A DNA stretch of 64,000 nucleotides. Origin: Aliarcobacter thereius LMG 24486 (GTDB lineage Bacteria; Campylobacterota; Campylobacteria; Campylobacterales; Arcobacteraceae). Shown here piece by piece: positions 8,768 through 16,450 of the stretch. Positions within the stretch are counted from its first letter, which is position 1, and every line of letters begins with the position of its first letter. The stretch is taken from the NCBI RefSeq assembly GCF_004214815.1, contig NZ_CP035926.1:1302001-1366000 (forward strand). Direction: 5' to 3'. Under the pieces are notes generated by a model. It was not told where the DNA came from. It saw only the letters and a list, made by a program, of their open reading frames with translations, and did not search any database. The translations under genes and the position numbers were made by a program.

Positions 8768-11224
8768 TTAAAAATTTTCCCACTCTTCACTATCTTTTAT
8801 TGACTCTTTTTTCTCAATATTTTTTATAGTTGGTTTTTTATTTGAAGTTGTATCTACAGTTGTATTAGATTTATGAAAATCTCTAGCTTTTGCACTATCT
8901 TTACCTATAAACTCTTTTGAGTTTGCCTCTTTTACAATCTCTTTTGCTATTTCATCTGTAACTAATGCTATATCGTGAGTTTGAGATGATACCATTGCAT
9001 TTTGTTGAGTTTGACGATCAAGTTCACTTACTGCATCATTTATCTGCTCTATTCCCATTAATTGTTCTTTAGAAGCATTTTCAATATCAGATATCAAATT
9101 CATAGTTTGTGTAATATTTTCACTTAAATCTTTATACCCATATATCATACTTGAAGCTATTTGTTTTCCTTCATTTGCTTTTATTGTAGCTTCTTCAACA
9201 ATATGTTTTATATCTTTTGCAGCTTCTGCACTTCTACTTGCAAGGTTTCGCACTTCTTGAGCAACAACAGCAAATCCTTTTCCTGCTTCTCCTGCAGTTG
9301 CAGCTTCAACAGCAGCATTTAGACTTAGAATATTTGTTTGAAATGCAATTTGATCAATTACTGCTATAGCTTCATTTACCATATTTACTTTATTGTTTAT
9401 CTCATCCATAGCATTTGTTGTCTGATTTGCTAAATTTTCTCCATCTTTTGAAGAACGAATAACACCATCTGATAATTTTGCCATTTTAGCAATACTTTCA
9501 GTATTGTTTCTAATATTTGAAGTAATTTGCTCTAAAGCAGCTGCAGTCTCTTCTAATGAAGCAGCTGCCTCATTAGAGCTAATATTTAATTTATTTACAT
9601 TTTCTAATAAAATTTTTGAACTATCTTCCAAAGTAAGCCCATTTATTTTATTTTCTAATAAAAGATGATTTATAGTATCTGCTAAAATATTTATCTCTTT
9701 TGCTACATCACCTGTTAAATTCTCTATTCTTGCTGTAAAATTCATATCTTTATATTTAGATAAAACTTCATCAATTGAAACTAAATCATTATTTACTTTT
9801 TTAGATATTATTTCTAGCATATCATTTAAAAGATTTTTTAACTCTTCTAGGCTATCATTATCTGTCTTTGCAATAATTCTCTCTTTTAGATTTCCTTTAT
9901 TTATTTGTGAAACAACCTCTTTTACATTTTTAATTAATGCTTCATCTTGTTTTAATAGATTGTTCGTTCTTTCAATATTTTCATTTACTACTTTTGTCAT
10001 TATTCCTATTTCATCTTCAGATTTTATCTCTATTTTAGAAACATCTGAACTCTCTTTATTTAGATATTTAAAAAATGATAAAAGTCCATTTTCAAATCTT
10101 TCTAAAGGAGAGATTATCTCTTTTGTGATAAAAAATGAGATAAGGAAAATTAAAATAACTGAAACAACTATAGCAATAATAACTATTCCTAAAATAATTG
10201 AAGCAATTTTCTCTTTTGAGTTTTGATGCATAATTTCAATGTTTTTTTCAATATTATCAACGTAAACTCCAGTTCCAATCATCCATTTCCACTCTTGAAG
10301 ACCATCAGCATACCCTATTTTGTCATATAACGTTGGATCATCTTTACTTTTTGGGAAATCAAAAATTACTGTTCCTCCACCTTTTTTTGCAGCTTCTATC
10401 AAATCTTTTATATAATAAATACCTTTTTGGCTTTTATTTTCAATCAAATTTTTTCCAACTAATGATGGATTTATTGGATGCATTATGTTTGTACCATCAT
10501 AATCATACACAAAGAAATATCCATCTTGTCCAAATCTAATTTTTGAAATTTCATTTAAAGCTTTTGCTTTTAACTCTTTTTCTTCATTATCAATATAAAC
10601 TCCTGTTCCAACAACCCAACCATAAGGCTCAAATAATCTTATATTAGATAATTTTGATCTAGGTTCTTTTCCTGGAATTACCTGTTCGTAAGGAACGAAA
10701 CCTTCACCTTTTTCAAAAGCAGTTTTTATAAATTCTAAAATATGTTTTCCATTGTTTTTAGTCCCTTCTCTCTCTGGTGTTAAAGGTAATTTTAGTATTG
10801 TAGAATTTTTATCATAGACAAAGAAATAGTCATTTTCCTCTCCATATCTAACAGAACCAATAGCTTCTAAAAGAATCTTTTTTAGTTCTGCTTCTGGTAT
10901 TTTATTTTTTTGTTCATCATAAATTTTAGATATCATTGCAAATAAAAAATCAGTTTGTGACTTTAAGTACGCACCTTTTCTTGCTTTGATATTTTCAATT
11001 TTTGCTTCTTCATAAGCACTCTTTGCTATATTTTGTGCAAATGCTGTATAGTTTTTGAGTTCCTCTATACTTGTATTAAAAGCATTTTGCCTATACTCTT
11101 CAATAGTTTGATTTGTAAGGTTATTAACCTCATAAATAGACTTTGTAGCTATTATAGTAGAGACTAATATAATAGTAATTATTACAATGCTTAGCAACTT
11201 GACTCGTATTGATAAATTTTTCAT
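8768..11224 (-). CDS. Methyl-accepting chemotaxis protein with tandem Cache sensor and C-terminal pentapeptide
   Basis: The 818-residue chemoreceptor carries two transmembrane helices (about 9-29 and 340-366). The periplasmic sensor between them has two Cache_2 repeats, each with the FFVYD hallmark (134 and 237). A HAMP-like linker follows, then a signalling domain with the hairpin tip [16 protein letters not shown], preceded by NAAVEAA. The protein ends in EWENF, which fits the xWxxF pentapeptide used to tether CheR and CheB. The ligand cannot be predicted; Cache_2 domains often bind small organic acids. It is a single gene between the two mobile regions and could be part of the core genome. 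Confidence 0.93.
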   Translation of the reverse strand: MKNLSIRVKLLSIVIITIILVSTIIATKSIYEVNNLTNQTIEEYRQNAFNTSIEELKNYTAFAQNIAKSAYEEAKIENIKARKGAYLKSQTDFLFAMISKIYDEQKNKIPEAELKKILLEAIGSVRYGEENDYFFVYDKNSTILKLPLTPEREGTKNNGKHILEFIKTAFEKGEGFVPYEQVIPGKEPRSKLSNIRLFEPYGWVVGTGVYIDNEEKELKAKALNEISKIRFGQDGYFFVYDYDGTNIMHPINPSLVGKNLIENKSQKGIYYIKDLIEAAKKGGGTVIFDFPKSKDDPTLYDKIGYADGLQEWKWMIGTGVYVDNIEKNIEIMHQNSKEKIASIILGIVIIAIVVSVILIFLISFFITKEIISPLERFENGLLSFFKYLNKESSDVSKIEIKSEDEIGIMTKVVNENIERTNNLLKQDEALIKNVKEVVSQINKGNLKERIIAKTDNDSLEELKNLLNDMLEIISKKVNNDLVSIDEVLSKYKDMNFTARIENLTGDVAKEINILADTINHLLLENKINGLTLEDSSKILLENVNKLNISSNEAAASLEETAAALEQITSNIRNNTESIAKMAKLSDGVIRSSKDGENLANQTTNAMDEINNKVNMVNEAIAVIDQIAFQTNILSLNAAVEAATAGEAGKGFAVVAQEVRNLASRSAEAAKDIKHIVEEATIKANEGKQIASSMIYGYKDLSENITQTMNLISDIENASKEQLMGIEQINDAVSELDRQTQQNAMVSSQTHDIALVTDEIAKEIVKEANSKEFIGKDSAKARDFHKSNTTVDTTSNKKPTIKNIEKKESIKDSEEWENF

Positions 11225-11354
11225 AAAAAACCCTTTTGTGTTTGTTGAAAATTATTTTACTGAAAGAATTATAAATTTTACATGAGGTTGATTATATCTT
11301 AAAGCTCTTAATTTTTTTATGAAAATAGATTATATTCCTATCTTTCTATATTAG

Positions 11355-11882
11355 TTATTTTTTGGGTCTAAAAGCTTTTATAATCTCTTCATTTGTCTCT
11401 AAATATGGACCTTCCATCAAATCAATACAGTATGGAATTGCTGGAAAAACTGCATCTAAACACTCTTTTATTGATTTTGGTTTTCCTGGAAGGTTTACTA
11501 TTAAAGAGCTTCCTCTAAGACCTGCTGTTTGTCTTGATAAAATTGCCGTTGGAACATATTGTAAACTTACACTTTTCATAAGCTCTCCAAATCCTGGCAT
11601 CATTCTATCACACACAGCTTCAGTTGCTTCTGGAGTTACATCTCTTAAGGCTGGTCCTGTTCCTCCTGTTGTTACAACTAAACAGCACTTTTGATTATCT
11701 ATTAAATCTATTAAAGTCTCTTCAATAGTCATTCTATCATCACTGATACATCTATAAACCTCTTGCCAAGGAGATTTTAAATAACTATTTAAAGTATCAA
11801 TAATAGCCTTTCCTGATAAATCCTCATAAATTCCAGCACTAGCTCTATCACTTGTTGTAATTATTCCAATTTTTGCAATCAT
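11355..11882 (-). CDS. mogA: Molybdopterin adenylyltransferase MogA
   Basis: MogA adenylylates molybdopterin ahead of molybdate insertion in molybdenum cofactor synthesis. The protein from ATG 11882 (175 residues) opens with MIAKIGIITTSDRAS and carries the MoaB/Mog signature TTGGTGPALRDVTPEAT and the late loop NLPGKPKSI. The reading frame stays open upstream to ATG 12017, adding 45 residues unlike MogA; those belong to a gene of the neighbouring mobile module. The native start at 11882 has no good ribosome binding site in its present surroundings, so translation may now depend on the upstream fusion. Confidence 0.9.
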   Translation of the reverse strand: MIAKIGIITTSDRASAGIYEDLSGKAIIDTLNSYLKSPWQEVYRCISDDRMTIEETLIDLIDNQKCCLVVTTGGTGPALRDVTPEATEAVCDRMMPGFGELMKSVSLQYVPTAILSRQTAGLRGSSLIVNLPGKPKSIKECLDAVFPAIPYCIDLMEGPYLETNEEIIKAFRPKK

Positions 11883-12017
11883 AATAAATTCGCTATTGCC
11901 ACTAGCAAATCTTTTTGCTAGTGATTTTGGAGTGAAACAATTTATTTTATAGTTCGGATATAGTTCTGCTACATTTTTAGCAATTTTTACAGTTGTGATA
12001 AATGTAAATTCTTTCAT
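11883..12017 (-). pseudogene. Truncated mobile-module gene fused in frame to mogA
   Basis: The segment encodes 45 residues (MKEFTFITTVKIAKNV..., ending KRFASGNSEFI) that run without a stop into mogA. Its ATG overlaps the stop of the DUF2958 gene as ATGA, typical coupling within the module's operon. I take it as the 5' part of a module gene cut at the island boundary. I do not recognise its family. A 10-bp hairpin (11900-11923) lies in its last third. Confidence 0.55.
11900..11923. repeat. Inverted repeat at the island/mogA junction
   Basis: CACTAGCAAA and TTTGCTAGTG make a perfect 10-bp stem with the loop TCTT. No T run follows on the minus strand, so it is not a standard terminator. It lies within 20 bp of the mogA start, where the mobile module appears to end, and might be part of the end or attachment site of the module. 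Confidence 0.5.
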
Positions 12018-12319
12018 GTTGAAGCCTTTATTTTAGACAATTTTGTAGCTTTAAAACTGCTATCAAGTTCAGCTTTTAATCCATAACTATCACTTATGCT
12101 TTCAAGTTCACTTAGACTAAAATATCCTAGCTCTTGCTCAAAGCCATCTACTAAACCATAACAAGTGTTATAGTCTGATTTATCAATCTCTATTATGTAC
12201 CAAGTCCAGTTTGAATTTGGTAGAAATATTTTAAATCTACATATTGGGTCTTTTAGTATTGTAGAAGCATATAGCTCTGGAATTGATTGTAATTGCTCAT
12301 TTGTAAGTAAGCTACTCAT
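12014..12319 (-). CDS. DUF2958 domain protein
   Basis: The 101-residue protein matches DUF2958, a family of plasmids and conjugative elements. It has the hallmarks LTNEQLQSIPELYAS, DPICRFKIFLPNSNWTWYIIE, GLVDGFEQELGYFSLSELE. The function is unknown; members commonly sit in the early or leading regions of mobile DNA. Its start overlaps the Rad52-like stop by one base, and its stop overlaps the next start by four, so it is the middle of a tight operon. Confidence 0.8.
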   Translation of the reverse strand: MSSLLTNEQLQSIPELYASTILKDPICRFKIFLPNSNWTWYIIEIDKSDYNTCYGLVDGFEQELGYFSLSELESISDSYGLKAELDSSFKATKLSKIKAST

Positions 12320-13053
12320 TATGCAGCTCCTTGTTCAATTTGTTTGTACCAGCTTTTTGTTTTACCGTCCCATCTAAAGCCACATGCTTTTATGCTATCT
12401 TTCTTAGCAAATATATCATTACCTGTTACAATTAAAAGGCCGTTTTGAGAAATTACATCAAGCCCTATTCTAAATAGTGATTCATACTCGTATGGATCAA
12501 AGCTTTGTTTAATGTTTCTATTGTGATTTGTTGTAACTGTTGGTGTTGGTGAAGATTGTTGTCTATGGTTTGTTTGTTGTGGTCTTGATGAAGATGATGG
12601 TATTGATTCATTATTAGCTTGATGATTTTTTGTTTTATCATAAAGAGAGTTTCCAAACTGATTACCAAAGCTTCTCATAGCCCTTTTAAGTGCATCTGTT
12701 ACTGCTTCTTTTGCAGCTCCTTCATGTGCATCAGCAAGAGTTTTTGCAACTCCTGTTCCAAAGCCTACATCTTCTCTACTTACATCAAGAGTGTGATTTT
12801 CACTATGAACTAATACTTGAACTATTGCTTTATAGCAAATAACATGATTTTGGTTTTGATTTTGCTCTTGACTAACATGTTCTAGTTTTGAGATAGAATA
12901 AGACCAGTTACCAAATCCAAATACTTTATTTGCTGTTTCAATTACATCATGACCTTCGATATAAGATAGGGATATATTTCCCTTATCTCTTGTTTTAATT
13001 CTACTGCTATCAAGTTCTTGATTTAAAATATCTAACTGTTTTTTATCAAACAT
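12319..13053 (-). CDS. Rad52/Rad22-family single-strand annealing protein
   Basis: The 244-residue protein has the Rad52-like annealing core in its first 140 residues: SYIEGHDVIETANKVFGFGNWSYSI, then DVGFGTG, AHEGAAKEAVTDALKRAMRSFGNQFG. These proteins anneal complementary single strands and act as phage or plasmid recombinases. A Gln/Ser/Pro-rich linker follows (about 145-185). The C-terminal segment (GLLIVTGNDIFAKKDSIKACGFRWDGKTKSWYK) resembles small domains that often end plasmid recombination proteins. A partner exonuclease is not visible in the window. Neighbours (Gp157-like, DUF932, DUF2958) support a recombination module. Confidence 0.85.
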   Translation of the reverse strand: MFDKKQLDILNQELDSSRIKTRDKGNISLSYIEGHDVIETANKVFGFGNWSYSISKLEHVSQEQNQNQNHVICYKAIVQVLVHSENHTLDVSREDVGFGTGVAKTLADAHEGAAKEAVTDALKRAMRSFGNQFGNSLYDKTKNHQANNESIPSSSSRPQQTNHRQQSSPTPTVTTNHNRNIKQSFDPYEYESLFRIGLDVISQNGLLIVTGNDIFAKKDSIKACGFRWDGKTKSWYKQIEQGAA

Positions 13054-13095
13054 TGTTTTATCTCCTTTTTATAAAGATTTTTACTATTGGCTTTA

Positions 13096-13734
13096 TTAAG
13101 CAACATTTTCTAAATTATCGTTGTAATCTTCGCTGTACTCTTCATTGTTACTCTCATTAACAACTATTTCTAAAGTTACAGGTTTATTAGTTGCATCTTT
13201 TTGCTTTTTACTATTTACCTTTACTTTTGGTTTTATAGTTGTAGTTTCAGTAATAACTGATACAAGACCTTCAAGCTCTTTTTTACCTTTTGCTGTATTT
13301 ATTGCAATTTTAATTGCTTCAATATCAGGAGTGAATTTTACATACCCTAATCCCATTACTTTATTCTCATCTAGTATTACTACATCTGATTTTGTAGATA
13401 TTGATTCAGCTTGAAGTGTTAGTGAAGATATATAGTTTCCATCAACTCTATCAACACCATTTTGGATTAAAACATCTGCAACTAACTCTTTAGCTAGAGT
13501 TAGTGCAGTTTGTAGTTTCTTTTTATAGTTTTGTAATTCTCTTACATTTGTTCCAATATGTTCAATCTTTGAAGCTATATCTTGCAAAGATAATCCTATA
13601 TAATCAGCTTTTTGGAAGTATGGAGTATTTGAATCTTCTAAGATAGATTTTAAATACTCTTTGAAATATTGGTTTGTAGAATCTTCGTTTAGATTTTCCA
13701 TTTGAGTTTGAAGTTTATAGTTTACAAATTTCAT
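13096..13734 (-). CDS. Probable siphovirus Gp157-like protein
   Basis: The 212-residue protein has a helical first half with a coiled-coil look (residues 50-100). A segment follows that resembles the Gp157 family: short beta stretches ending in VMGLGYVKFTPDIEAIKIAINTAKGKKELEGLVSV. Gp157 was first linked to phage resistance in Streptococcus and is common beside phage annealing proteins. The acidic tail EYSEDYNDNLE suggests an intrinsically disordered end. It lies between the Rad52-like and DUF932 genes on the same strand. The family call is moderate and rests on pattern and neighbours. Confidence 0.55.
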   Translation of the reverse strand: MKFVNYKLQTQMENLNEDSTNQYFKEYLKSILEDSNTPYFQKADYIGLSLQDIASKIEHIGTNVRELQNYKKKLQTALTLAKELVADVLIQNGVDRVDGNYISSLTLQAESISTKSDVVILDENKVMGLGYVKFTPDIEAIKIAINTAKGKKELEGLVSVITETTTIKPKVKVNSKKQKDATNKPVTLEIVVNESNNEEYSEDYNDNLENVA

Positions 13735-13744
13735 ATCATACCTC

Positions 13745-14584
13745 TTAAGCTACAGCTTTATAATCTGTTTTTAAAAGTGCAACTTGTTCAACAGCTTCAA
13801 ATAGCTCTTTATTAAACTTAATAGTTGCATCAATACCATTTATGGCTTTTGAGGTAAATGTTTTATTTGTAAGCAAATTCTTCATCTTAACCCCACCTCT
13901 AATCATTGCTTCTTGAATACGATTATATGCACTCCAAAGTGTTGGTACATAATCTTCTTCATAATTTACTTTTAAAAGCTCATCAGCTTTGATATAGTGT
14001 GTATTTGTATCAAATCTTATATCTATTGCTGCATTTGCCAACATCTGTTCTTCTGCTTTTGTTAGATGAATAGATTTAAAAGTAGCAACTAACTCTTTTA
14101 TCTTTGGCATATAAGAAGTTACTTCATTTATTGCATTTTTTACTTTATTTTTATTAAAGCCTACATGAACTATTGAGTGATGAACAAAGCTTTTAGATGG
14201 AACTACAAGCATATTTGAACAAACAATTCTAAAGATTGCTAAATCAACAATAAAGCTAGAAGTTCTATTATGAGAGTTTGTTAAAACAATATCTTCATAT
14301 TCATCTTTTGCATTTGGTCTAAGTAAGTTTTCCAAGCTTCTAAACTGAATAATATGTTTTTGATAACCTTGATTCTCTTCATCTCTTACTTTACTCTCAC
14401 TTGCCATTATTGGATAGTATCCTGCTTCTCTAAAAGTATCTAATACCTTGTATGTTGGAACAAAGGCATATTTATCGCTAACACCTTCTATTGGACTTTC
14501 ACTAAAGATTGATGGAGCTACATTAAAAAGCTCATCATTACTTAATGGTTTAACTTGATCTATTTTTACTATTTGTGTTGTCAT
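13745..14584 (-). CDS. DUF932 phage/plasmid-related protein
   Basis: The 279-residue protein fits DUF932, a family found almost only on phages and plasmids. Visible features are AFVPTYKVLDTFREAGYYPIMAS, QFRSLENLLRP, LTNSHNRTSSF, IFRIVCSNMLVVP and the later ADELLKVNYEEDYVPTLWSAYNRIQEAMIRGG. The role is unknown; its usual partners are annealing proteins, as here. ATG 14584 follows a CGGAGAATAA site. It is the first large gene of the module read on the minus strand and lies 10 bp ahead of the Gp157-like gene. Confidence 0.85.
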   Translation of the reverse strand: MTTQIVKIDQVKPLSNDELFNVAPSIFSESPIEGVSDKYAFVPTYKVLDTFREAGYYPIMASESKVRDEENQGYQKHIIQFRSLENLLRPNAKDEYEDIVLTNSHNRTSSFIVDLAIFRIVCSNMLVVPSKSFVHHSIVHVGFNKNKVKNAINEVTSYMPKIKELVATFKSIHLTKAEEQMLANAAIDIRFDTNTHYIKADELLKVNYEEDYVPTLWSAYNRIQEAMIRGGVKMKNLLTNKTFTSKAINGIDATIKFNKELFEAVEQVALLKTDYKAVA

Positions 14585-14635
14585 TTTATTCTCCGAATTT
14601 TTATTTTATTTCTTAGCTACATATTTTAGTAGCAA

Positions 14636-14722
14636 CTATTCTTGAGTATTATCATCCAAGACCTCTTTAACTGCTGTAGCAACAGCAATTACAATACTTA
14701 ATATGGCAGTTGGTGATAACAT
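14636..14722 (-). CDS. 28-residue hydrophobic micro-ORF
   Basis: The short frame reads MLSPTAILSIVIAVATAVKE followed by VLDDNTQE. The first 18 residues form one hydrophobic helix, then an acidic tail. It begins one base after the stop of the 76-residue gene (TAATATG), a spacing typical of translational coupling. It could be a small membrane peptide such as a toxin, holin-like or coat-like peptide, or chance. There is no homology that I can call. Confidence 0.35.
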   Translation of the reverse strand: MLSPTAILSIVIAVATAVKEVLDDNTQE

Positions 14723-14723
14723 A

Positions 14724-14954
14724 TTAAGCTCTTATATTATTTTCAAAGTAGATATTGTTAATTGGTTGAAAGATATTTTTTAGCCACTCTTTTATCTCAA
14801 TATCTTCTTTTAATAAAAACTCTTTTTCTGTTTCGAAAGAAGCTTTTATTTTTGAAAATAGTTTTATTCTATATGTATCAATTAGTTTTTTATTTAAACC
14901 AATCTCTAATGTAGAAACCAAAGCCCTATTACTCTTAATTTTTAATCTTCCCAT
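14724..14954 (-). CDS. Hypothetical basic protein, first gene of the recombination module
   Basis: The 76-residue protein (MGRLKIKSNRALVSTLEIGL...) is basic in its first half and helical in its second (EIKEWLKNIFQPINN). I recognise no family. It follows TTTAGGAGATTAAATG-like upstream sequence, a good ribosome site, and diverges from the excisionase-like gene at 15096. Promoters for both directions must lie between 14955 and 15095. Confidence 0.5.
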   Translation of the reverse strand: MGRLKIKSNRALVSTLEIGLNKKLIDTYRIKLFSKIKASFETEKEFLLKEDIEIKEWLKNIFQPINNIYFENNIRA

Positions 14955-15058
14955 TTAATCTCCTAAATGTTTATTTTACAAAGCTATTGCCTTGTCTACT
15001 TTTATGATATGTGATTGAAAAAAACTGGAATTACAAAAAAAGAAAAAAAATATTTGAG

Positions 15059-15091
15059 AACTCCTTATATGAAAAAATATTCATAGGAGTT
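15059..15091 (+). promoter_or_regulatory. Hairpin covering the ribosome binding site of the second excisionase-like gene
   Basis: AACTCC-tta-TATGAA pairs with TTCATA-GGAGTT, giving two 6-bp helices separated by a 3-base bulge. The right arm contains GGAG, the ribosome binding site 7 bases before ATG 15096. Folding would hide the site, so translation may be controlled by temperature or by a binding protein, or the palindrome may be an operator. Function is inferred. Confidence 0.45.
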
Positions 15092-15095
15092 TAAA

Positions 15096-15323
15096 ATGTT
15101 TGAGAAATACGATGCTTTAATACCTCAAGGAGTTATCTTTAATTTAAAAGAGATAGAGGAGATGAAAATATTAAAAGTTGATATGGCTAAGAAATTGATT
15201 TATAATAATGAAATAGAAGTTGTAAAGATTGGTAAGAAAATCCATATAAGTAGAACTGAGCTTATTAGATTTTTAATAGAAAATACCATTATGGCTGATG
15301 AGACTAAAGGAGAACTAGAGTAA
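15096..15323 (+). CDS. Excisionase-like helix-turn-helix protein, copy 2
   Basis: The 75-residue protein is a paralogue of the one at 8201. The shared core reads IFNLKEIE, then KVDMAKKL, then EVVKIGKKIHIS, with ELIR after it. It belongs to the small winged-helix excisionase/regulator group. It is the only plus-strand gene of the recombination module, divergent from the 76-residue gene. Like copy 1, it ends inside a perfect hairpin, here with the stop codon TAA in the loop. It may switch between excision and silence of the island or repress the divergent operon. Confidence 0.7.
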   Translation: MFEKYDALIPQGVIFNLKEIEEMKILKVDMAKKLIYNNEIEVVKIGKKIHISRTELIRFLIENTIMADETKGELE

Positions 15324-15340
15324 TCTAGTTCTCCTTTAGT
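15303..15340. terminator. 17-bp perfect hairpin between convergent genes
   Basis: ACTAAAGGAGAACTAGA and its exact complement flank the four-base loop GTAA, and TACTAATATTTTTTT follows on the plus strand. The stop codon of the excisionase-like gene is in the loop. The right arm also covers the last codons of the convergent 291-residue gene. It should end transcription from at least the plus strand. Confidence 0.85.
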
Positions 15341-16211
15341 TACTAATATTTTTTTGCATTTGTGATAATAGTTTCAAATTTTTATTTTTAATATTGTTTT
15401 TAAAAATAGTTTTAGGTAAACCAGTAATGTCACAAACTTTATCGAGTTCTAATCCTTCAATATCAAGTGATAATAATTTATCTGCTATTTCTTTTTTAAT
15501 ATCAAATCCAATTCCATATCTCATATCATATCCTTTAAAAGTTTTTTTAATATCAGGATAATGTATATTATCTATTAGATTATTAATGGTTTTACTTTTA
15601 ATTCCTAATAATTTTCTAACATTTATGCCTATTCTTGTATCGCTTAGATTAAATTCAAGAAAAGAAAATTTATATAAATAAGCAGCAAAGTTTGCCGTTA
15701 AGATTTTATTTTTTTCTAAAAGCTTTCCACTTTGATCTATATAATTCTCATCCCACATAGGTATATTTTGATAAAAACATTTCAAATATTCATGTCTTTT
15801 ATCTAAAAAGTTTTTTAAATCACTCTTGTTTAGTTTCAATAATTCATAAAAATCTTCTCTTTTTAATAAATACGAATCTATATTTTTATTATGGATTTCA
15901 TTATTAGAAGATTCTAGTTGTTTTATAAATTCATCTATAGAATTTTTATTTTTTATTATTATAATACCTCTTTTAAATATTTCTCTATAAAATGTTATAT
16001 TTATATGATTAACTGTATTGAAAGTATCCCTCTCATGATTCAAAATTAAATTATCACATATTTGTAATTCATGATTACAATTAAATACTTGTAATTTAAT
16101 TTTATCTTTATAAATCTTCAATATTTGGTTAGAATATAAAAAAACAATTACTTTATTTCCTACACCTTGTTTTAAATTATCAAACCATCTTATTAGCCCA
16201 TTTTCTTCCAT
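15336..16211 (-). CDS. Hypothetical protein of the mobile region
   Basis: The 291-residue protein has no family I recognise. The first 120 residues are beta-rich and low in charge pattern (NHINITFYREIFKRGIIIIKNK). The rest is helical, with a possible C-terminal helix-turn-helix (LELDKVCDITGLPKTIFKNNIKNKN, about 255-280). Codon use is extremely AT-rich like its neighbours. ATG 16211 follows AAAGGAAAGC. It is convergent with the excisionase-like gene, and the disrupted 171-codon gene begins about 155 bp beyond it in the opposite direction. A DNA-binding or replication role is possible but unproven. Confidence 0.6.
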   Translation of the reverse strand: MEENGLIRWFDNLKQGVGNKVIVFLYSNQILKIYKDKIKLQVFNCNHELQICDNLILNHERDTFNTVNHINITFYREIFKRGIIIIKNKNSIDEFIKQLESSNNEIHNKNIDSYLLKREDFYELLKLNKSDLKNFLDKRHEYLKCFYQNIPMWDENYIDQSGKLLEKNKILTANFAAYLYKFSFLEFNLSDTRIGINVRKLLGIKSKTINNLIDNIHYPDIKKTFKGYDMRYGIGFDIKKEIADKLLSLDIEGLELDKVCDITGLPKTIFKNNIKNKNLKLLSQMQKNISN

Positions 16212-16443
16212 AGCTTTCCTTTAATAAAACATCAAATAATATAATATTTTTTTAAAAACCAGTTTAAACTAGTTTTATTGCCTAGTAAAATATTTTAATA
16301 TCAAATAAACTAATTTAATTTAATTTAGTATATAATTTTATTTTAGATTAAAAAAGTAAGGAATATTATGGAGTTTTATTTAACTACTAAATTAAATAAA
16401 AAGATATGGTCAAATAATTTAGAAAATGTTTCAACTATTCATA

Positions 16444-16450
16444 TTAATAA
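16444..16450. repeat. Target site duplication, left copy
   Basis: TTAATAA directly abuts the left outer inverted repeat of the composite transposon. The same seven bases abut its right outer end at 20658-20664. Confidence 0.85.

Noticed and set aside
11362-11694. 110-codon open frame antisense to mogA
   Set aside because: It lies entirely over MogA motifs on the other strand.
12465-12668. 67-codon minus-strand frame within the Rad52-like gene
   Set aside because: It overlaps the Gln/Ser-rich linker in another frame; repetitive composition explains the open frame.
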